A DNA stretch of 42,268 nt from Saprospiraceae bacterium (GCA_020629965.1 JAHDCG010000007.1:47891-90158); one strand, 5' to 3'. Numbered from the stretch's first letter, positions 17,380 to 26,484 are shown. The notes: generated by a model from the sequence alone, not told the origin. Numbers and translations: made by a program.

Positions 17380-18054
17380 CTAAATCAGTTGGTTGTCATA
17401 AGCCGTTTTTATCAAACCCGCCGTATTGCCGACTCCGAGCTTGCGCATGATATTTTTTCGGTGTACGCTCACGGTTTGGTCGCTGATGAAAAGTTTTTCC
17501 GCAATTTCTTTATTACTCATCGCCTGCGCAATGTGCCGCAATATTTCCAACTCGCGTTTTGTCAGATTGTTTTTCTTCGTAAATCTGTCCTCGAATTTCT
17601 GCCCCTCCTCCGTCTTTTTACTGCGCCCGATAGCGTGCAGCGAAACACCCTTCCCCATGTAAGTTTTCCCCTCCAACACTTCTTCGATGCCTTCGTAAAT
17701 CTCCTCGATTGCATTTTTTTTCAAAATATAACCGTCGATACCCGCTTTGAAAGCCGTACGAATAATTTTCGGATCTTCATACATCGTCACGGCAATCATC
17801 GGCAACTTCCATTTGCGCTTCGCCATATAAGCCAATACCTCCAAGCCGTCTTTACCCGGCATATTCATATCCATTAGTACCAAATCCGTCTCATTCACCC
17901 GCATTTTCTCCAATAAATCGTCGCCGTCCGTAGCCACGGTGACTATCTCACAGGTACGTCGCGGATTTTTTGCCAAAATACTTTTCAGCCCTTCGACAAA
18001 AATCGGGTGGTCTTCGGCAATAATTATTTTTACGGTATTCAATTGGTCAGACAT
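17380..18054 (-). CDS. LuxR/NarL-family response regulator (orphan)
   Basis: 224 residues. N-terminal receiver domain (about 8-125) with acidic pocket E14/D15, phospho-acceptor D62 (VLMDMNMPG), the conserved Thr in AVTMYED and Lys in YILKKN. C-terminal LuxR-type helix-turn-helix (about 155-213: LTKRELEILRHIA, then SNKEIAEKLFISDQTVSVH, R..I..KLG). It acts as a dimeric DNA-binding transcription factor controlled by phosphorylation. No histidine kinase gene is adjacent on either side, so its partner must be encoded elsewhere. Flanking genes are surface proteins, possible targets but without direct evidence. ATG at 18054. Confidence 0.9.
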   Translation of the reverse strand: MSDQLNTVKIIIAEDHPIFVEGLKSILAKNPRRTCEIVTVATDGDDLLEKMRVNETDLVLMDMNMPGKDGLEVLAYMAKRKWKLPMIAVTMYEDPKIIRTAFKAGIDGYILKKNAIEEIYEGIEEVLEGKTYMGKGVSLHAIGRSKKTEEGQKFEDRFTKKNNLTKRELEILRHIAQAMSNKEIAEKLFISDQTVSVHRKNIMRKLGVGNTAGLIKTAYDNQLI

Positions 18055-18148
18055 GGAAAATATCGAGTTGTCAAGTCTTCAACTAAAAAAAGACATAATA
18101 TTTTAATGAAACAAAAACGGTGGTAAGGGTCATTAATTATACCTGAAA

Positions 18149-18161
18149 ATGCCAACGGCAT
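18149..18161. repeat. Small palindrome ATGCC-AAC-GGCAT
   Basis: Perfect 5-bp inverted repeat about 95 nt upstream of the response regulator start codon. It could be an operator or just a short hairpin. Confidence 0.3.
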
Positions 18162-18244
18162 GAAGCACTTCAGCTCGGCAGGTAAATGCCGGGGCGGCAA
18201 GATATTAAATTTATATTAAAAAATGATTTATTCGTTTTGAGAAA

Positions 18245-18279
18245 TTAAAAAAGGGGCAGCATCACAATGACACTACCCC
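18245..18279 (-). terminator. Terminator of the HEXXH/TolB/barrel gene
   Basis: 12-bp stem with three G-T pairs (GGGGTAGTGTCA / TGATGCTGCCCC, loop TTG) followed by TTTTTTT on the minus strand, 72 nt after the stop codon. Confidence 0.85.
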
Positions 18280-18323
18280 AAATTTATTCAAAAGCAGGAA
18301 AGCAAATAATTCCCCACAATAAA

Positions 18324-18345
18324 CCATAAACCCCTAAACCATAAA
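18324..18345. repeat. Short heptamer tract, class CCATAAA
   Basis: Units ccataaa, cccctaaa (8 nt), ccataaa, directly before the stop codon (minus strand) of the gene at 18351. Confidence 0.5.
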
Positions 18346-18350
18346 TCTCC

Positions 18351-21300
18351 CTACCATCCCGGCGTAAAATTCAACCCAAACACCCCGCGCGTATTCGATT
18401 GCAAAGGAAAAGCATAAAACGGCTCGATAATTAAAGCGTTAAACACATTGACCCGCGCCGATATACCCGCACTAAACACCGGGCGCGGCGCAAAACCCGC
18501 ATTTTCGCCCTTATCGAACTGACTAAACTCACTCCACGCCAAACCGCCGTCCGCAAATAAATTCAGGTCGGAAAACAGAAATTTATTTTTAAACAAAGCC
18601 AATTTTTCCGGACCGGTAAAAGGCAGACGCACCTCGAAATTCGCCACCAAAAGTTTAGAACCCAACAGGTCGTTAATCGTCCGCCCGTTTTGCTGCAAAA
18701 TCTCGTTGGCATCGTTACCGTTATAGCCGCGCACCAACCACGGAAAGCCCAAGTATTCCGGGAAAAACGTATTCGCGCCCTGCCCGTAGCGACCCGTGTG
18801 CAAAATACGCCCCGCAAAAGTCACGGGTTTGGTATAGACATACTTGCGAAAATCAGCGGTCACGGTCGCAAAATTATAACTCGGATTACGCCCGTTTTCA
18901 TCGTAGGTAAAACCGTTAAAATTTTGCTCGATACCTAAACGGAAACGGTGCCCCTGCAAAGGTGCCGCCACGCCGAAATAAGAATTATCGCCCACCAAAG
19001 CCACATTCAGACCGAATAAATCGGCTTGCAAAAAGGGATTAAAGCCCAAATCCTGCGACACCCGTCGCTTGTCCGCATCCGACTTAATGCGGTTACGGTC
19101 TTGCGCCACTTGCTGCGGAAAACCCGTTGCCGCCCCGAGGTAAAAATTATCGGTTTGATCCACGCGGGTGCGGTAATAACTGTAAGAACCGCCCGCCTCC
19201 AAACGCAAAGTCTTGGAAAACGGCAACTGCCCGAACACACTCACCTGCTCCTGAAACAGACGCACATTATAGATTGACAAACTGTCCAACCGCTGCCCGA
19301 ATGCCTCCTGCGCAGACGGCTGATAAAAACGGTCTGCCAAGTAAGCGGTACGTCGAGGCTGATGCGAAATACTCGCCCCCCAAGCCACGCGATTATCACG
19401 GTTAATATAAGCCACCGCACCGCCGAAATCCTGCAGCTCTCCGTTGAGCGCGACACTCGTAAACAACTGATTATTTCCCGGAATATCGCTGAACAACATA
19501 TCGACACCGCCCGCCGCGCCCGTGCGCGTACCGAAGGTATTACCGCTGTTCACCCCTACCCCGGCACCGCCGCCGACGTAGTCCAATTTGAATTTCGGGT
19601 CATAGTCTTTCTCGCGTAAGGAGTCTGCGGAAATCCCGTCCTGCATCCCTATCTCTGCCAAGGTCGCGTCCACCAAATCGGGCGCGCGCTTATTCACACG
19701 CGGCAAAGTCGCTGCCTTCATGTCCACACTGTCCGCTGCCGCAGGAATACTCTCAAAATTTTCCGCCAAAGCAGAATAAATGCTGTATCTGCCGTCGTAA
19801 AAATGCGTAAAAGTCAAACGGTTACGACGCTCGCTGTGCGTTATCGAAATCGCCGGTGCGAAAGCCGTGATACCGCTGATCCCCGTGATTAAATCGGTCA
19901 TTTGCACCGTTTCGCCCGTCGTCGGGTTGTAGCGATACATATTCCGAAAACCGTCGCGGTTACTCAGAAAAATGATATTGCCTGCATTGTCAAAAACGGG
20001 GTTCATATTGTCCGCCCCGGAGAAAACATCGACGACCGCAATTTCATTCGTTTCGGCGTTTAAAGTCGCTAAATTAAACTTCCACGGCGTGTTTTTGCCG
20101 TCGGCGCGCATGACATTTCTGTCCGTCGCAAATACAATTTGCTTGCCGTCGATTGACCAATTCGGCGTCAATTCCGAATAAATATCATCGGTGAGTTGCG
20201 TGACTTTTTTCGTCTTCATATTCACGGCGTACAAATCGTGCTGCCCGTCAACCAAACCGCTGACCGCCACCGTCTTACCGTCGGGCGACCACGCCGGATT
20301 ACTAAACGCCGGCACACCTGCCAAAGCAAACTCTTCGACCGTCTTACCGCTTTCCGTGTCTTTGACAATCAGCACATTACGTCCTTTTTTTACGCCGACA
20401 AATGCAAACTGCTTGCTGTTCGGCGACCAGGTACCCGCGCTTTCGATGTAGTTAAAATCGTCGATGTGACCGTCGCGGGTCTGACTCGCCACGGTGCGAA
20501 TAATCTTACCGTTGCGCGCATCGGCGAGAAATAAATCGGTGGTGAAAAGATTTTTGGTCGAAAGAAAAATCACGTAACGACCGTTGGGAGAAATGACGGG
20601 CGCGATGTTCATTTCGCCCGCATTTTCCGCCGACAAAATCTTCTTGCCGATAAAATTTTCCTTGTTGTCGCCGATGTACTGCCCGTAGTGATTTTTGAGC
20701 GCAGACACCCACAGTTCCGACAGATTTTCGCGGCTCATACCGAGTACTTTCAGCGTAGCGGCATCCAAGCCGATTTTCGCCGTTTCTTCAAAATAAGGCG
20801 CAATAATATCATCGCCTTTCAGTCCCGTCACGAATGCCCAAAAGACCTGCCCCCAACGGTACGGAAAATATTTTCCGTAATTGTTTAAGTCCTTCAAAGT
20901 CGGCACATCGTCATTCAGCACCGCGTCGCGCATCCACATCGAAGTGTGCGCATCGACGCGCCCGATTGACATGTATTCCGCCAAGCCCTCGACCATCCAC
21001 AGCGGCAGATTTCCGAGATTTTTAATCGTCGTACTGTCGCCGTTCAATATCATATTGTACTGAAAAGCGTGTACCATTTCGTGCCCGATAACGTGGTCGG
21101 TCTGCTGATTGGTCATGGCAATCGGCAGAATCACGCGATTTTTCAAGGCCTCCGTCACTCCGCCCGTACCGATGCTCACCGCGCCCGAGATGGCGTTGGT
21201 TTGCTGAAAATCCGCGTGGTTGTTATAATAAATCAGCGGATTTTTTCCGTGAATGGTATCGTGCAAAATGCCTTGGTGCATCTCGTACCACTTCTCCGAC

Positions 21301-21491
21301 CACTCGGCGAGGCGGTTTCGCGCTGCTTCATCTTCTAAATAATGGTGCATTTCAAAGTGCGGGGTTTCCAACACTTTGAAATCGAATTTTTCGTAACGCG
21401 CTTTGTTACGCCCGAAGTACTGCGCATCGGCAGCGGGCAGCAAAAAGAGCAATCCGACAAGGGCTAAAAACGCCCGTTTTATATAGTTCAT
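18351..21491 (-). CDS. Outer-membrane fusion: HEXXH metallopeptidase + TolB-like propeller + beta-barrel
   Basis: 1046 residues from the ATG at 21491, chosen because it starts the signal peptide MNYIKRAFLALVGLLFLLPAADAQ; a longer frame to 21542 lacks this. A gluzincin-like peptidase domain (about 25-290) has HEMVH at 137-141 and WMVEGLAEY at 165-173, which supplies the third zinc ligand. Residues about 300-600 carry TolB/WD40-like propeller repeats (ISPNGRYVIFLS, WSPDGKTVAVSG, WSIDGKQIVFATD). Residues about 650-1046 look like an Omp85/surface-antigen-type beta-barrel (many Gly/aromatic strands, RFRLGIEQNFNG, last residues NFTPGW). It should sit in the outer membrane with the protease and propeller exposed. 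Substrate unknown. The terminator lies at 18245. Confidence 0.8.
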   Translation of the reverse strand: MNYIKRAFLALVGLLFLLPAADAQYFGRNKARYEKFDFKVLETPHFEMHHYLEDEAARNRLAEWSEKWYEMHQGILHDTIHGKNPLIYYNNHADFQQTNAISGAVSIGTGGVTEALKNRVILPIAMTNQQTDHVIGHEMVHAFQYNMILNGDSTTIKNLGNLPLWMVEGLAEYMSIGRVDAHTSMWMRDAVLNDDVPTLKDLNNYGKYFPYRWGQVFWAFVTGLKGDDIIAPYFEETAKIGLDAATLKVLGMSRENLSELWVSALKNHYGQYIGDNKENFIGKKILSAENAGEMNIAPVISPNGRYVIFLSTKNLFTTDLFLADARNGKIIRTVASQTRDGHIDDFNYIESAGTWSPNSKQFAFVGVKKGRNVLIVKDTESGKTVEEFALAGVPAFSNPAWSPDGKTVAVSGLVDGQHDLYAVNMKTKKVTQLTDDIYSELTPNWSIDGKQIVFATDRNVMRADGKNTPWKFNLATLNAETNEIAVVDVFSGADNMNPVFDNAGNIIFLSNRDGFRNMYRYNPTTGETVQMTDLITGISGITAFAPAISITHSERRNRLTFTHFYDGRYSIYSALAENFESIPAAADSVDMKAATLPRVNKRAPDLVDATLAEIGMQDGISADSLREKDYDPKFKLDYVGGGAGVGVNSGNTFGTRTGAAGGVDMLFSDIPGNNQLFTSVALNGELQDFGGAVAYINRDNRVAWGASISHQPRRTAYLADRFYQPSAQEAFGQRLDSLSIYNVRLFQEQVSVFGQLPFSKTLRLEAGGSYSYYRTRVDQTDNFYLGAATGFPQQVAQDRNRIKSDADKRRVSQDLGFNPFLQADLFGLNVALVGDNSYFGVAAPLQGHRFRLGIEQNFNGFTYDENGRNPSYNFATVTADFRKYVYTKPVTFAGRILHTGRYGQGANTFFPEYLGFPWLVRGYNGNDANEILQQNGRTINDLLGSKLLVANFEVRLPFTGPEKLALFKNKFLFSDLNLFADGGLAWSEFSQFDKGENAGFAPRPVFSAGISARVNVFNALIIEPFYAFPLQSNTRGVFGLNFTPGW

Positions 21492-21679
21492 CTTGTGTAA
21501 TTTTATAGTGACAAGCGGCGTTGTTTTCGGCAAGCGACACACTTGTAAAAAGTTGATAATCAGGCAGGTAAGTTAAGAGAAAAGGGATTTCCGGAAGTTC
21601 GTTAATAAAACGCCTGCATAAAGAAAATTATCGTTAATAAAAGAATAGTTTTCGTTAATTTTCAATTAAACTTGTTTGG

Positions 21680-21687
21680 CAAATATA
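21680..21687 (-). promoter_or_regulatory. Bacteroidota -7 element (TATATTTG, minus strand)
   Basis: Exact TAnnTTTG match about 190 nt upstream of the HEXXH gene. A TTTCG at 21712-21708, 20-21 nt away, could be a weak -33. Confidence 0.4.
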
Positions 21688-21819
21688 CGAATCAGCGGAA
21701 TATTATACGAAAAGGGTGCAACTCTGATCGGATAAGCGGATTGAGCGGATAAGGCGGATTTGTGCGGATGTTTTTTCTCTGTTTTCAGCTCTCCGTTGAT
21801 TTATCAGCCCTCCGTCTCT

Positions 21820-21862
21820 TAAAAAAACAAACGCCGGCTTTCCCTTTAGCGGAAATGCCGGC
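21820..21862 (-). terminator. Terminator of the glycosidase-like/SGNH gene
   Basis: Stem GCCGGC-a-TTTCC / GGAAA-GCCGGC with a short loop (21833-21862), followed on the minus strand by GTTTGTTTTTTT. Confidence 0.85.
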
Positions 21863-21892
21863 GCCGTGCTTTCGGTCGAGGTCTTTAATTGT

Positions 21893-24800
21893 CTATTTTT
21901 CTGTTACGAATCTTTCACTAAAGACAAACCGGCCGCATTGCACTCGCAGCAGATACATGCCGGGCGACAACTCTCCCGTGTCCACTGTAAAAATGTTTTC
22001 GCCGACCAAAATCGAGCGCACAAATTCATGTCTCATTTTACCGTTCAAATCGAAGATTTGCATTACGGCTTCCGTGCTTTCAGTTGCTTCAAGACTAATT
22101 GTGAGCAAACCGCCCGCCACAGGATTGGGGTTAATCGTCAGCGCACCGCCGACCGTCGTGATTTCTACGCTGCGCACCGGGCTGTAAGAAAATTCTCCGT
22201 CAACGTCGAATTGTTGCAGACGGTAATAGTTTGTGCCGACCTGCGGTTTGGTATGCAGGTATGCGTAGCCCTGCGGACGGTCTCCGCTGCCCTGTCCTTT
22301 GATTTCTGTCAGCGTTGTGAAGTTTCTGCCGTCAGCGGAATGCTGCACTTGGAAGTGAGAATTTTGGTATTCGGTGCGGGTTTGCCAATTTAATTGTACC
22401 CCTCCCTCGGTTTTTTCCGCGAAAAAATTACCGTAATCTACTGGTAGCGCGGTAGTATTTTCCTGCTCAAAAAAGACTCGACTGTTACCGGCGTCGTCGT
22501 TAAAGTTAAGCAGATAATTCCAAATATAATCTACCGTAGTCTCGTAGTGCGTAGCTACCAAAGGATGCACGGAGGCGGGTACTGTATAGCTATCGGGCGC
22601 GGCCTCGGCGTAGATGCCCATGTACGTAATCAGCCCCGCCAAAAAATAAGCGGTCGGTGTACCGTGCGGCGCATTATCCACGTAGAGGTCTGCCGTCGGA
22701 ATTCCGCTGAGCGGGGTCTGTGTAAATAAATCCGCCATTATCGGTCCGACGGGAATCATGCGCGGATATATTTCGGCACGCGCCGCCAAAGCCATATCCT
22801 GATAATCAATCCACCAATCGTGAAAGTCAACGGCGGTATAATCGTAATAACTTGTCAACTCTGCGGCCGTCGGATTAAAGTTATCTTGGTCGGCAAGATA
22901 AGGTGCCATGTCGGGCCAATTTTCGTAAATATAAATCCGCATTTCATCTTCCTGCGCCGTCGTCCAGTCCATAATATCGAGGGTAGCCGTGAGCGGCGAA
23001 ATTACTCCGTCCTCCCCCGGATAAGGCGTATCGGCAGGCTGCCATTGCATAAAATTACCCGCCGTCAACAGAATAGTATTGAAGTCCGCATCGGCAAAAT
23101 CCTCGACGTCTCCGTCCCACACCGGCTCGGGCATTTCCGTAAAACCCCAATTCGGAGCGGGCGGCAGATTAGCGTGTTGGGGTAAAAAACCAAACTGCCC
23201 GGTAGCCTGATAATCGTAACCGGCTTCCTCGGCAATGACGTGTATCCAGTGCGGAATGCGATTCGCGTCAACAGGAGCGACATTTTCATCGACCCCGAAG
23301 TCAACCAAACTGTGTCCGAATATAAAATTACGCACCTCCGTGACCGTCGGAGTCGGGTCGGGCGGATTATCATCGCTCTGTGTGCAGTCCGTCGCCGTTT
23401 GATTTTCGAGAACGGCAGCAAATTTAGGCGCGGGAATAGTGTTAACATCCTGCGACATTGTTTCCAACACACCCCAACTGCCGTACCGCGCACTCCGCGC
23501 TCCGACCAAAGAGAAATTCATCAATTCCAACGATTCGTCGCCCTCCTGCAAAGTGCGCATAAAAGCAAACCATTCATTGTACAAATTATACATCGCCGTG
23601 TCACGCTGCACATCCAAGAGTGCCTGCGCGTAAGTCGGTTCGACGCCGAACGGATGCGGGGTCAGGTGCTGACCGCCCTCGTAAAACTTGTATTCCAAAC
23701 CCAAAGGGTCGATGAGTTGCGCCTTTTGCGTTTGTAAAAAGACCTTCGCCTGCTGCATGCCTTCCCGCGCTCTTTGCGCCACATCGGCAACGGTAACCGC
23801 GCCGCCGAGTGCGTCGAGTTCGGCTTCGTTTTCGTCCGTAAATCCGAAATAAAAAGCCGGTGCGACCGCGTCGATACTGCCCGGCGTCAGGTTGTTGACC
23901 ATGCGATTACTGACATCTTGCCACGATAATTGTACGCCCGCCACGCGTGAAATTCTGTCCGTCTGCCCCGCAAAAACAGTCGTCCAAATATCCATACAAT
24001 TCTGAATGTAAGGCACAACACCCTCCGGCCAATCCGTACCCGTTTGTTCGCAGCCGTATTTGTACAGCCAATTGGCCTGCCCGAACACCCAATTCCAAAC
24101 TTCATTGCTGTACTCCACGGTCAACTTGCGTTCCGCCTCCAAGTTATCTCGAAAAAGCGTTGCCGCCTGCGTCAAATAATCGTCACTCGCGCGGTGCGGC
24201 ATACAAACCCAACCGTCCAAATCGTAGTCATTCAGCAATTGAATCATCATTTCGTAAGGCACGCCCTTGTCATTCGCCCACGTGTAATCGTCGAGCTGCG
24301 CACGGTCTTCCCACGCAAAAAGGGAAGGGTCGTCCCAATCGCCGCCGCCCTGTCCCCAATTATTGGTTTTTCCCCAATCCATAAAGCGCACCGACGGAAA
24401 ATTTTGCACCAAATCAATCCACACGGGATTAAAAGGCTGCGTTTCGTAGGTCGCCTCCGTACCCGGCATCAGCACGCGAATGTTGTGAATCGGGTCGTCG
24501 ATATCGCTGCTCAAAATCGTCATTTCCAACAGACCGCCGACCGGATTATTGTAGTCAAATGTCATGCGCTGCGGGTCGGTCTGCGTCAGATTCTCGTAAT
24601 TGCCCCAAAAAGACAACTCGCCCGTGCCGTCCCACAGCACGGTGTATTGCCCCGCCATCCACCCGTCGGTAATCGCCCAAATCGTCACGACGCGCTGCGC
24701 AAAATCGCTGCCGTCCACCGTCTGCGGAACGTGTGTCGGGTAGCCGTCCGCCCGAAAAGTCATGTTATGCACCAGGTTGCTGTTCCATTCCGCGTTCGGA

Positions 24801-24985
24801 TTATCGACGTCTTTGGTGTACCACTCGCGGGCGTTACGCATGACATTGACAAAGGGAATTTCCGTGCCCCAATCGGCCAAACCGCCGAGATTCATGCCTT
24901 GTTTGAGCTTGCAATTATCGGGTAATTGAGCGTGAGAAATCGGGTGCAGACACAGCAAGAACAGGGCAATAAGAAGTGATTTCAT
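21893..24985 (-). CDS. Secreted two-domain carbohydrate-active protein: clan-A glycosidase-like + SGNH-esterase-like, T9SS sorted
   Basis: 1030 residues. Signal peptide to about residue 19 (LCLHPISHAQ). Residues about 30-525 look like a TIM-barrel glycoside hydrolase: VEYSNEVWNW (290-299) holds an Asn-Glu pair (N294-E295) typical of the clan GH-A acid/base, and FYEGGQHL (434-441) holds a candidate nucleophile E436. After a Pro/Asp/Thr linker (about 538-548), residues 553-830 resemble an SGNH hydrolase: GHSL with S559 as nucleophile, AGN at 642-644, and DNAPHG with D770 and H774. The end (INPNPVAGGLL onward, last ~85 residues) is a T9SS type A sorting domain. This suggests combined backbone cleavage and de-esterification of a polysaccharide. 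Family number and substrate cannot be fixed by eye. Confidence 0.7.
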   Translation of the reverse strand: MKSLLIALFLLCLHPISHAQLPDNCKLKQGMNLGGLADWGTEIPFVNVMRNAREWYTKDVDNPNAEWNSNLVHNMTFRADGYPTHVPQTVDGSDFAQRVVTIWAITDGWMAGQYTVLWDGTGELSFWGNYENLTQTDPQRMTFDYNNPVGGLLEMTILSSDIDDPIHNIRVLMPGTEATYETQPFNPVWIDLVQNFPSVRFMDWGKTNNWGQGGGDWDDPSLFAWEDRAQLDDYTWANDKGVPYEMMIQLLNDYDLDGWVCMPHRASDDYLTQAATLFRDNLEAERKLTVEYSNEVWNWVFGQANWLYKYGCEQTGTDWPEGVVPYIQNCMDIWTTVFAGQTDRISRVAGVQLSWQDVSNRMVNNLTPGSIDAVAPAFYFGFTDENEAELDALGGAVTVADVAQRAREGMQQAKVFLQTQKAQLIDPLGLEYKFYEGGQHLTPHPFGVEPTYAQALLDVQRDTAMYNLYNEWFAFMRTLQEGDESLELMNFSLVGARSARYGSWGVLETMSQDVNTIPAPKFAAVLENQTATDCTQSDDNPPDPTPTVTEVRNFIFGHSLVDFGVDENVAPVDANRIPHWIHVIAEEAGYDYQATGQFGFLPQHANLPPAPNWGFTEMPEPVWDGDVEDFADADFNTILLTAGNFMQWQPADTPYPGEDGVISPLTATLDIMDWTTAQEDEMRIYIYENWPDMAPYLADQDNFNPTAAELTSYYDYTAVDFHDWWIDYQDMALAARAEIYPRMIPVGPIMADLFTQTPLSGIPTADLYVDNAPHGTPTAYFLAGLITYMGIYAEAAPDSYTVPASVHPLVATHYETTVDYIWNYLLNFNDDAGNSRVFFEQENTTALPVDYGNFFAEKTEGGVQLNWQTRTEYQNSHFQVQHSADGRNFTTLTEIKGQGSGDRPQGYAYLHTKPQVGTNYYRLQQFDVDGEFSYSPVRSVEITTVGGALTINPNPVAGGLLTISLEATESTEAVMQIFDLNGKMRHEFVRSILVGENIFTVDTGELSPGMYLLRVQCGRFVFSERFVTEK

Positions 24986-25025
24986 TGCGGATAAATTTTA
25001 GTGACTTTTTGTGAAGTCGATGATT

Positions 25026-25056
25026 GGTTGTTGGTTGGTAGTTGTTGGTTGGTTGG
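25026..25056. repeat. Degenerate heptamer tract, class GGTTGKT
   Basis: Units ggttgtt, ggttggt, agttgtt, ggttggt, tgg, located 40 nt upstream of the start of the glycosidase-like gene (minus strand). Confidence 0.7.
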
Positions 25057-25094
25057 AAAAATTTCCCAACTGCGGGTCGTTTTCCTTACAGTAA

Positions 25095-25178
25095 GGTGTC
25101 TGACGCTCGCCTCAAGAGAAAAACAGAATTTTAAATTTTTACAAAACTGCTTTGCAGCGAGAAAAGCGTCTGACACCG
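25095..25178. repeat. 84-nt element bounded by GTGTCAGACAC-type inverted repeats (copy 2)
   Basis: Ends ggtgtctgacgct (25095-25107) and gcgtctgacaccg (25166-25178). Its reverse complement aligns with the copies at 25203 and 39705, with a shared AAAAATTTAAA-like centre. Confidence 0.75.
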
Positions 25179-25202
25179 AAGGAAATATCGAGCAGTAGTG
25201 CC

Positions 25203-25284
25203 GGTGTCAGACACTTTCAACTCTTGAAATCTCGGTAAAAAATTTATCTTTTCGTCATTTGCTTGAGTCAAGTGTCAGACACCT
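25203..25284. repeat. 82-nt element bounded by GTGTCAGACAC-type inverted repeats (copy 3)
   Basis: Ends ggtgtcagacact (25203-25215) and agtgtcagacacct (25271-25284), AT-rich centre with aaaaaatttat. Similar to the element between glnK and amt. Confidence 0.75.
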
Positions 25285-25294
25285 CTTTTCGTAA

Positions 25295-26428
25295 CTAAAG
25301 CAAAATCACCCTCTTACGCAGCACCGCTTCCTCACTCATAATGACAAGAATATGCACACCCGGCAGACAGTAAAAATTCTGCGTATCAAGACGAAAAGAA
25401 GCAACTTTTTCTTCATCAAAATTTTGTTGAAAAACGAGTTTTGCGTTGCTGTCGAAAAGCAGCAGGCGTTCGATATTTTTATGCTTTGTTTCAATGTTGA
25501 TAAAGCGCATCGTCGGGTTTGGAGAAACTTTTATATCATTTAAAAATGAAACAAAACTATTTGACAAAACCAACTGCGACGGGTGTTTCAGCGTCAAAGA
25601 ATCTCCGCGCGAGCGTATCATAAGGTCGCCTTCTTCCGCGTCGATTGCCAAGACATTTTTGAATTGCACGGGAAAAGGCAGGCAAGCAGTCGTATCGACT
25701 TCCAAACCCAAAATAACATCGGTGATGACGATTTCGATTTGTGCAATTTTGCCGAAACCCGAAACCGTATTACCGTCCAAACGTGTGACCGCTACCGAGG
25801 CGTGGTCGATTTCATCGGTATATTTTCCGAAACCGAAATACTCCTCGTCATTGCCGACCCAACTTTCCGAAAAGTCAAAAAACACTTCTTGCACGTACTG
25901 CGTATCGAGTTCCAACTGAAAACCGATGCCGTACAAATCGTTAATCGGGTTGCTCTCCGTACCCAAATGCACGTCAAAAAATAAAGAGCCGCCGGGCGCG
26001 GCAACGGTATTTTGCGGTACGAGAAAAAGGTCGTCGCCCGCCAAATTATTGCCGAGCAAACCGACGAAATTTTCGTTGGTTTGGTTGTAATTGACGGCGA
26101 TGATAAATTGGTCGTTTAGTTCGATGACTCCGTTTCCGTCAGCGTCGATGTGTTTGTAATCCGCGCCGAGCAAAGGCAGGTTTTGTCCCCAATCTTCCGC
26201 CGTTTGCCCCTCCCAAGTCGTGGTCGCATCCGCGCGCGCCGGTCCCGTTTCACCAAAGGCAATGCCGTAAGCCAAAACGTCCAAATTATTGGCAATTCCG
26301 TTAGCATTCATGTCGCCGGGCCATACGCAGTCTTCGCTGCATTGCGCTCGCAAATCGAATTGCAAACCGCACAGCAGCACAAAAATCAGCGTGACGTATT
26401 GCAGAAAGTTACCTTGCTTTTTCATCAT
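25295..26428 (-). CDS. Secreted T9SS protein with split dockerin-like and cohesin-like regions
   Basis: 377 residues. Signal peptide to about residue 29 (LCGLQFDLRAQ). Then a dockerin-like region in two halves: WPGDMNANGIANNLDVLAYG (about 36-55) and HIDADGNGVIELNDQFII (about 92-109), each with an EF-hand-like Ca loop (DxNxNG, DxDGNG), separated by about 40 residues. A cohesin-like beta domain follows (about 138-265: PGGSLFFDVHLG, then YGIGFQLELD). The last ~80 residues (VSPNPTMRFINIET onward) match a T9SS type A sorting domain with a divergent end. The function of such proteins is unknown; they may be surface assembly or adhesion units. ATG at 26428 is followed by a second ATG; either could start. 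Confidence 0.75.
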   Translation of the reverse strand: MMKKQGNFLQYVTLIFVLLCGLQFDLRAQCSEDCVWPGDMNANGIANNLDVLAYGIAFGETGPARADATTTWEGQTAEDWGQNLPLLGADYKHIDADGNGVIELNDQFIIAVNYNQTNENFVGLLGNNLAGDDLFLVPQNTVAAPGGSLFFDVHLGTESNPINDLYGIGFQLELDTQYVQEVFFDFSESWVGNDEEYFGFGKYTDEIDHASVAVTRLDGNTVSGFGKIAQIEIVITDVILGLEVDTTACLPFPVQFKNVLAIDAEEGDLMIRSRGDSLTLKHPSQLVLSNSFVSFLNDIKVSPNPTMRFINIETKHKNIERLLLFDSNAKLVFQQNFDEEKVASFRLDTQNFYCLPGVHILVIMSEEAVLRKRVILL

Positions 26429-26476
26429 AGTTCAAAGTTAAAGTCAAATTTGCGGACAGGAAAGTACAATTTTGCT

Positions 26477-26484
26477 TATTTTTG
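26477..26484 (+). promoter_or_regulatory. Bacteroidota -7 element (TATTTTTG)
   Basis: Exact TAnnTTTG match about 100 nt upstream of the GTG start at 26583. A TTTG at 26449-26452 lies 24 nt upstream, slightly far for a -33. Confidence 0.35.

Larger units (their letters stand above)
21492..21892. other. 401-nt spacer between two minus-strand surface-protein genes
   Basis: Holds the terminator of the upstream gene (21820-21862) and a probable promoter for the HEXXH gene (21680-21687). The rest is AT-rich and unremarkable. Confidence 0.5.
24986..25294. other. 309-nt spacer packed with repeats
   Basis: Contains a heptamer tract at 25026-25056 and two 82-84 nt inverted-repeat elements (25095-25178 and 25203-25284) in opposite orientation, 24 nt apart. 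No gene. Confidence 0.6.

Noticed and set aside
18351-21542. Upstream start of the HEXXH protein at 21542
   Set aside because: The extra 17 residues lie before a complete signal peptide starting at 21491.
24044-24925. Plus-strand ORF of 293 codons opposite the glycosidase-like gene
   Set aside because: Antisense shadow rich in Arg, His, Val and Ile.
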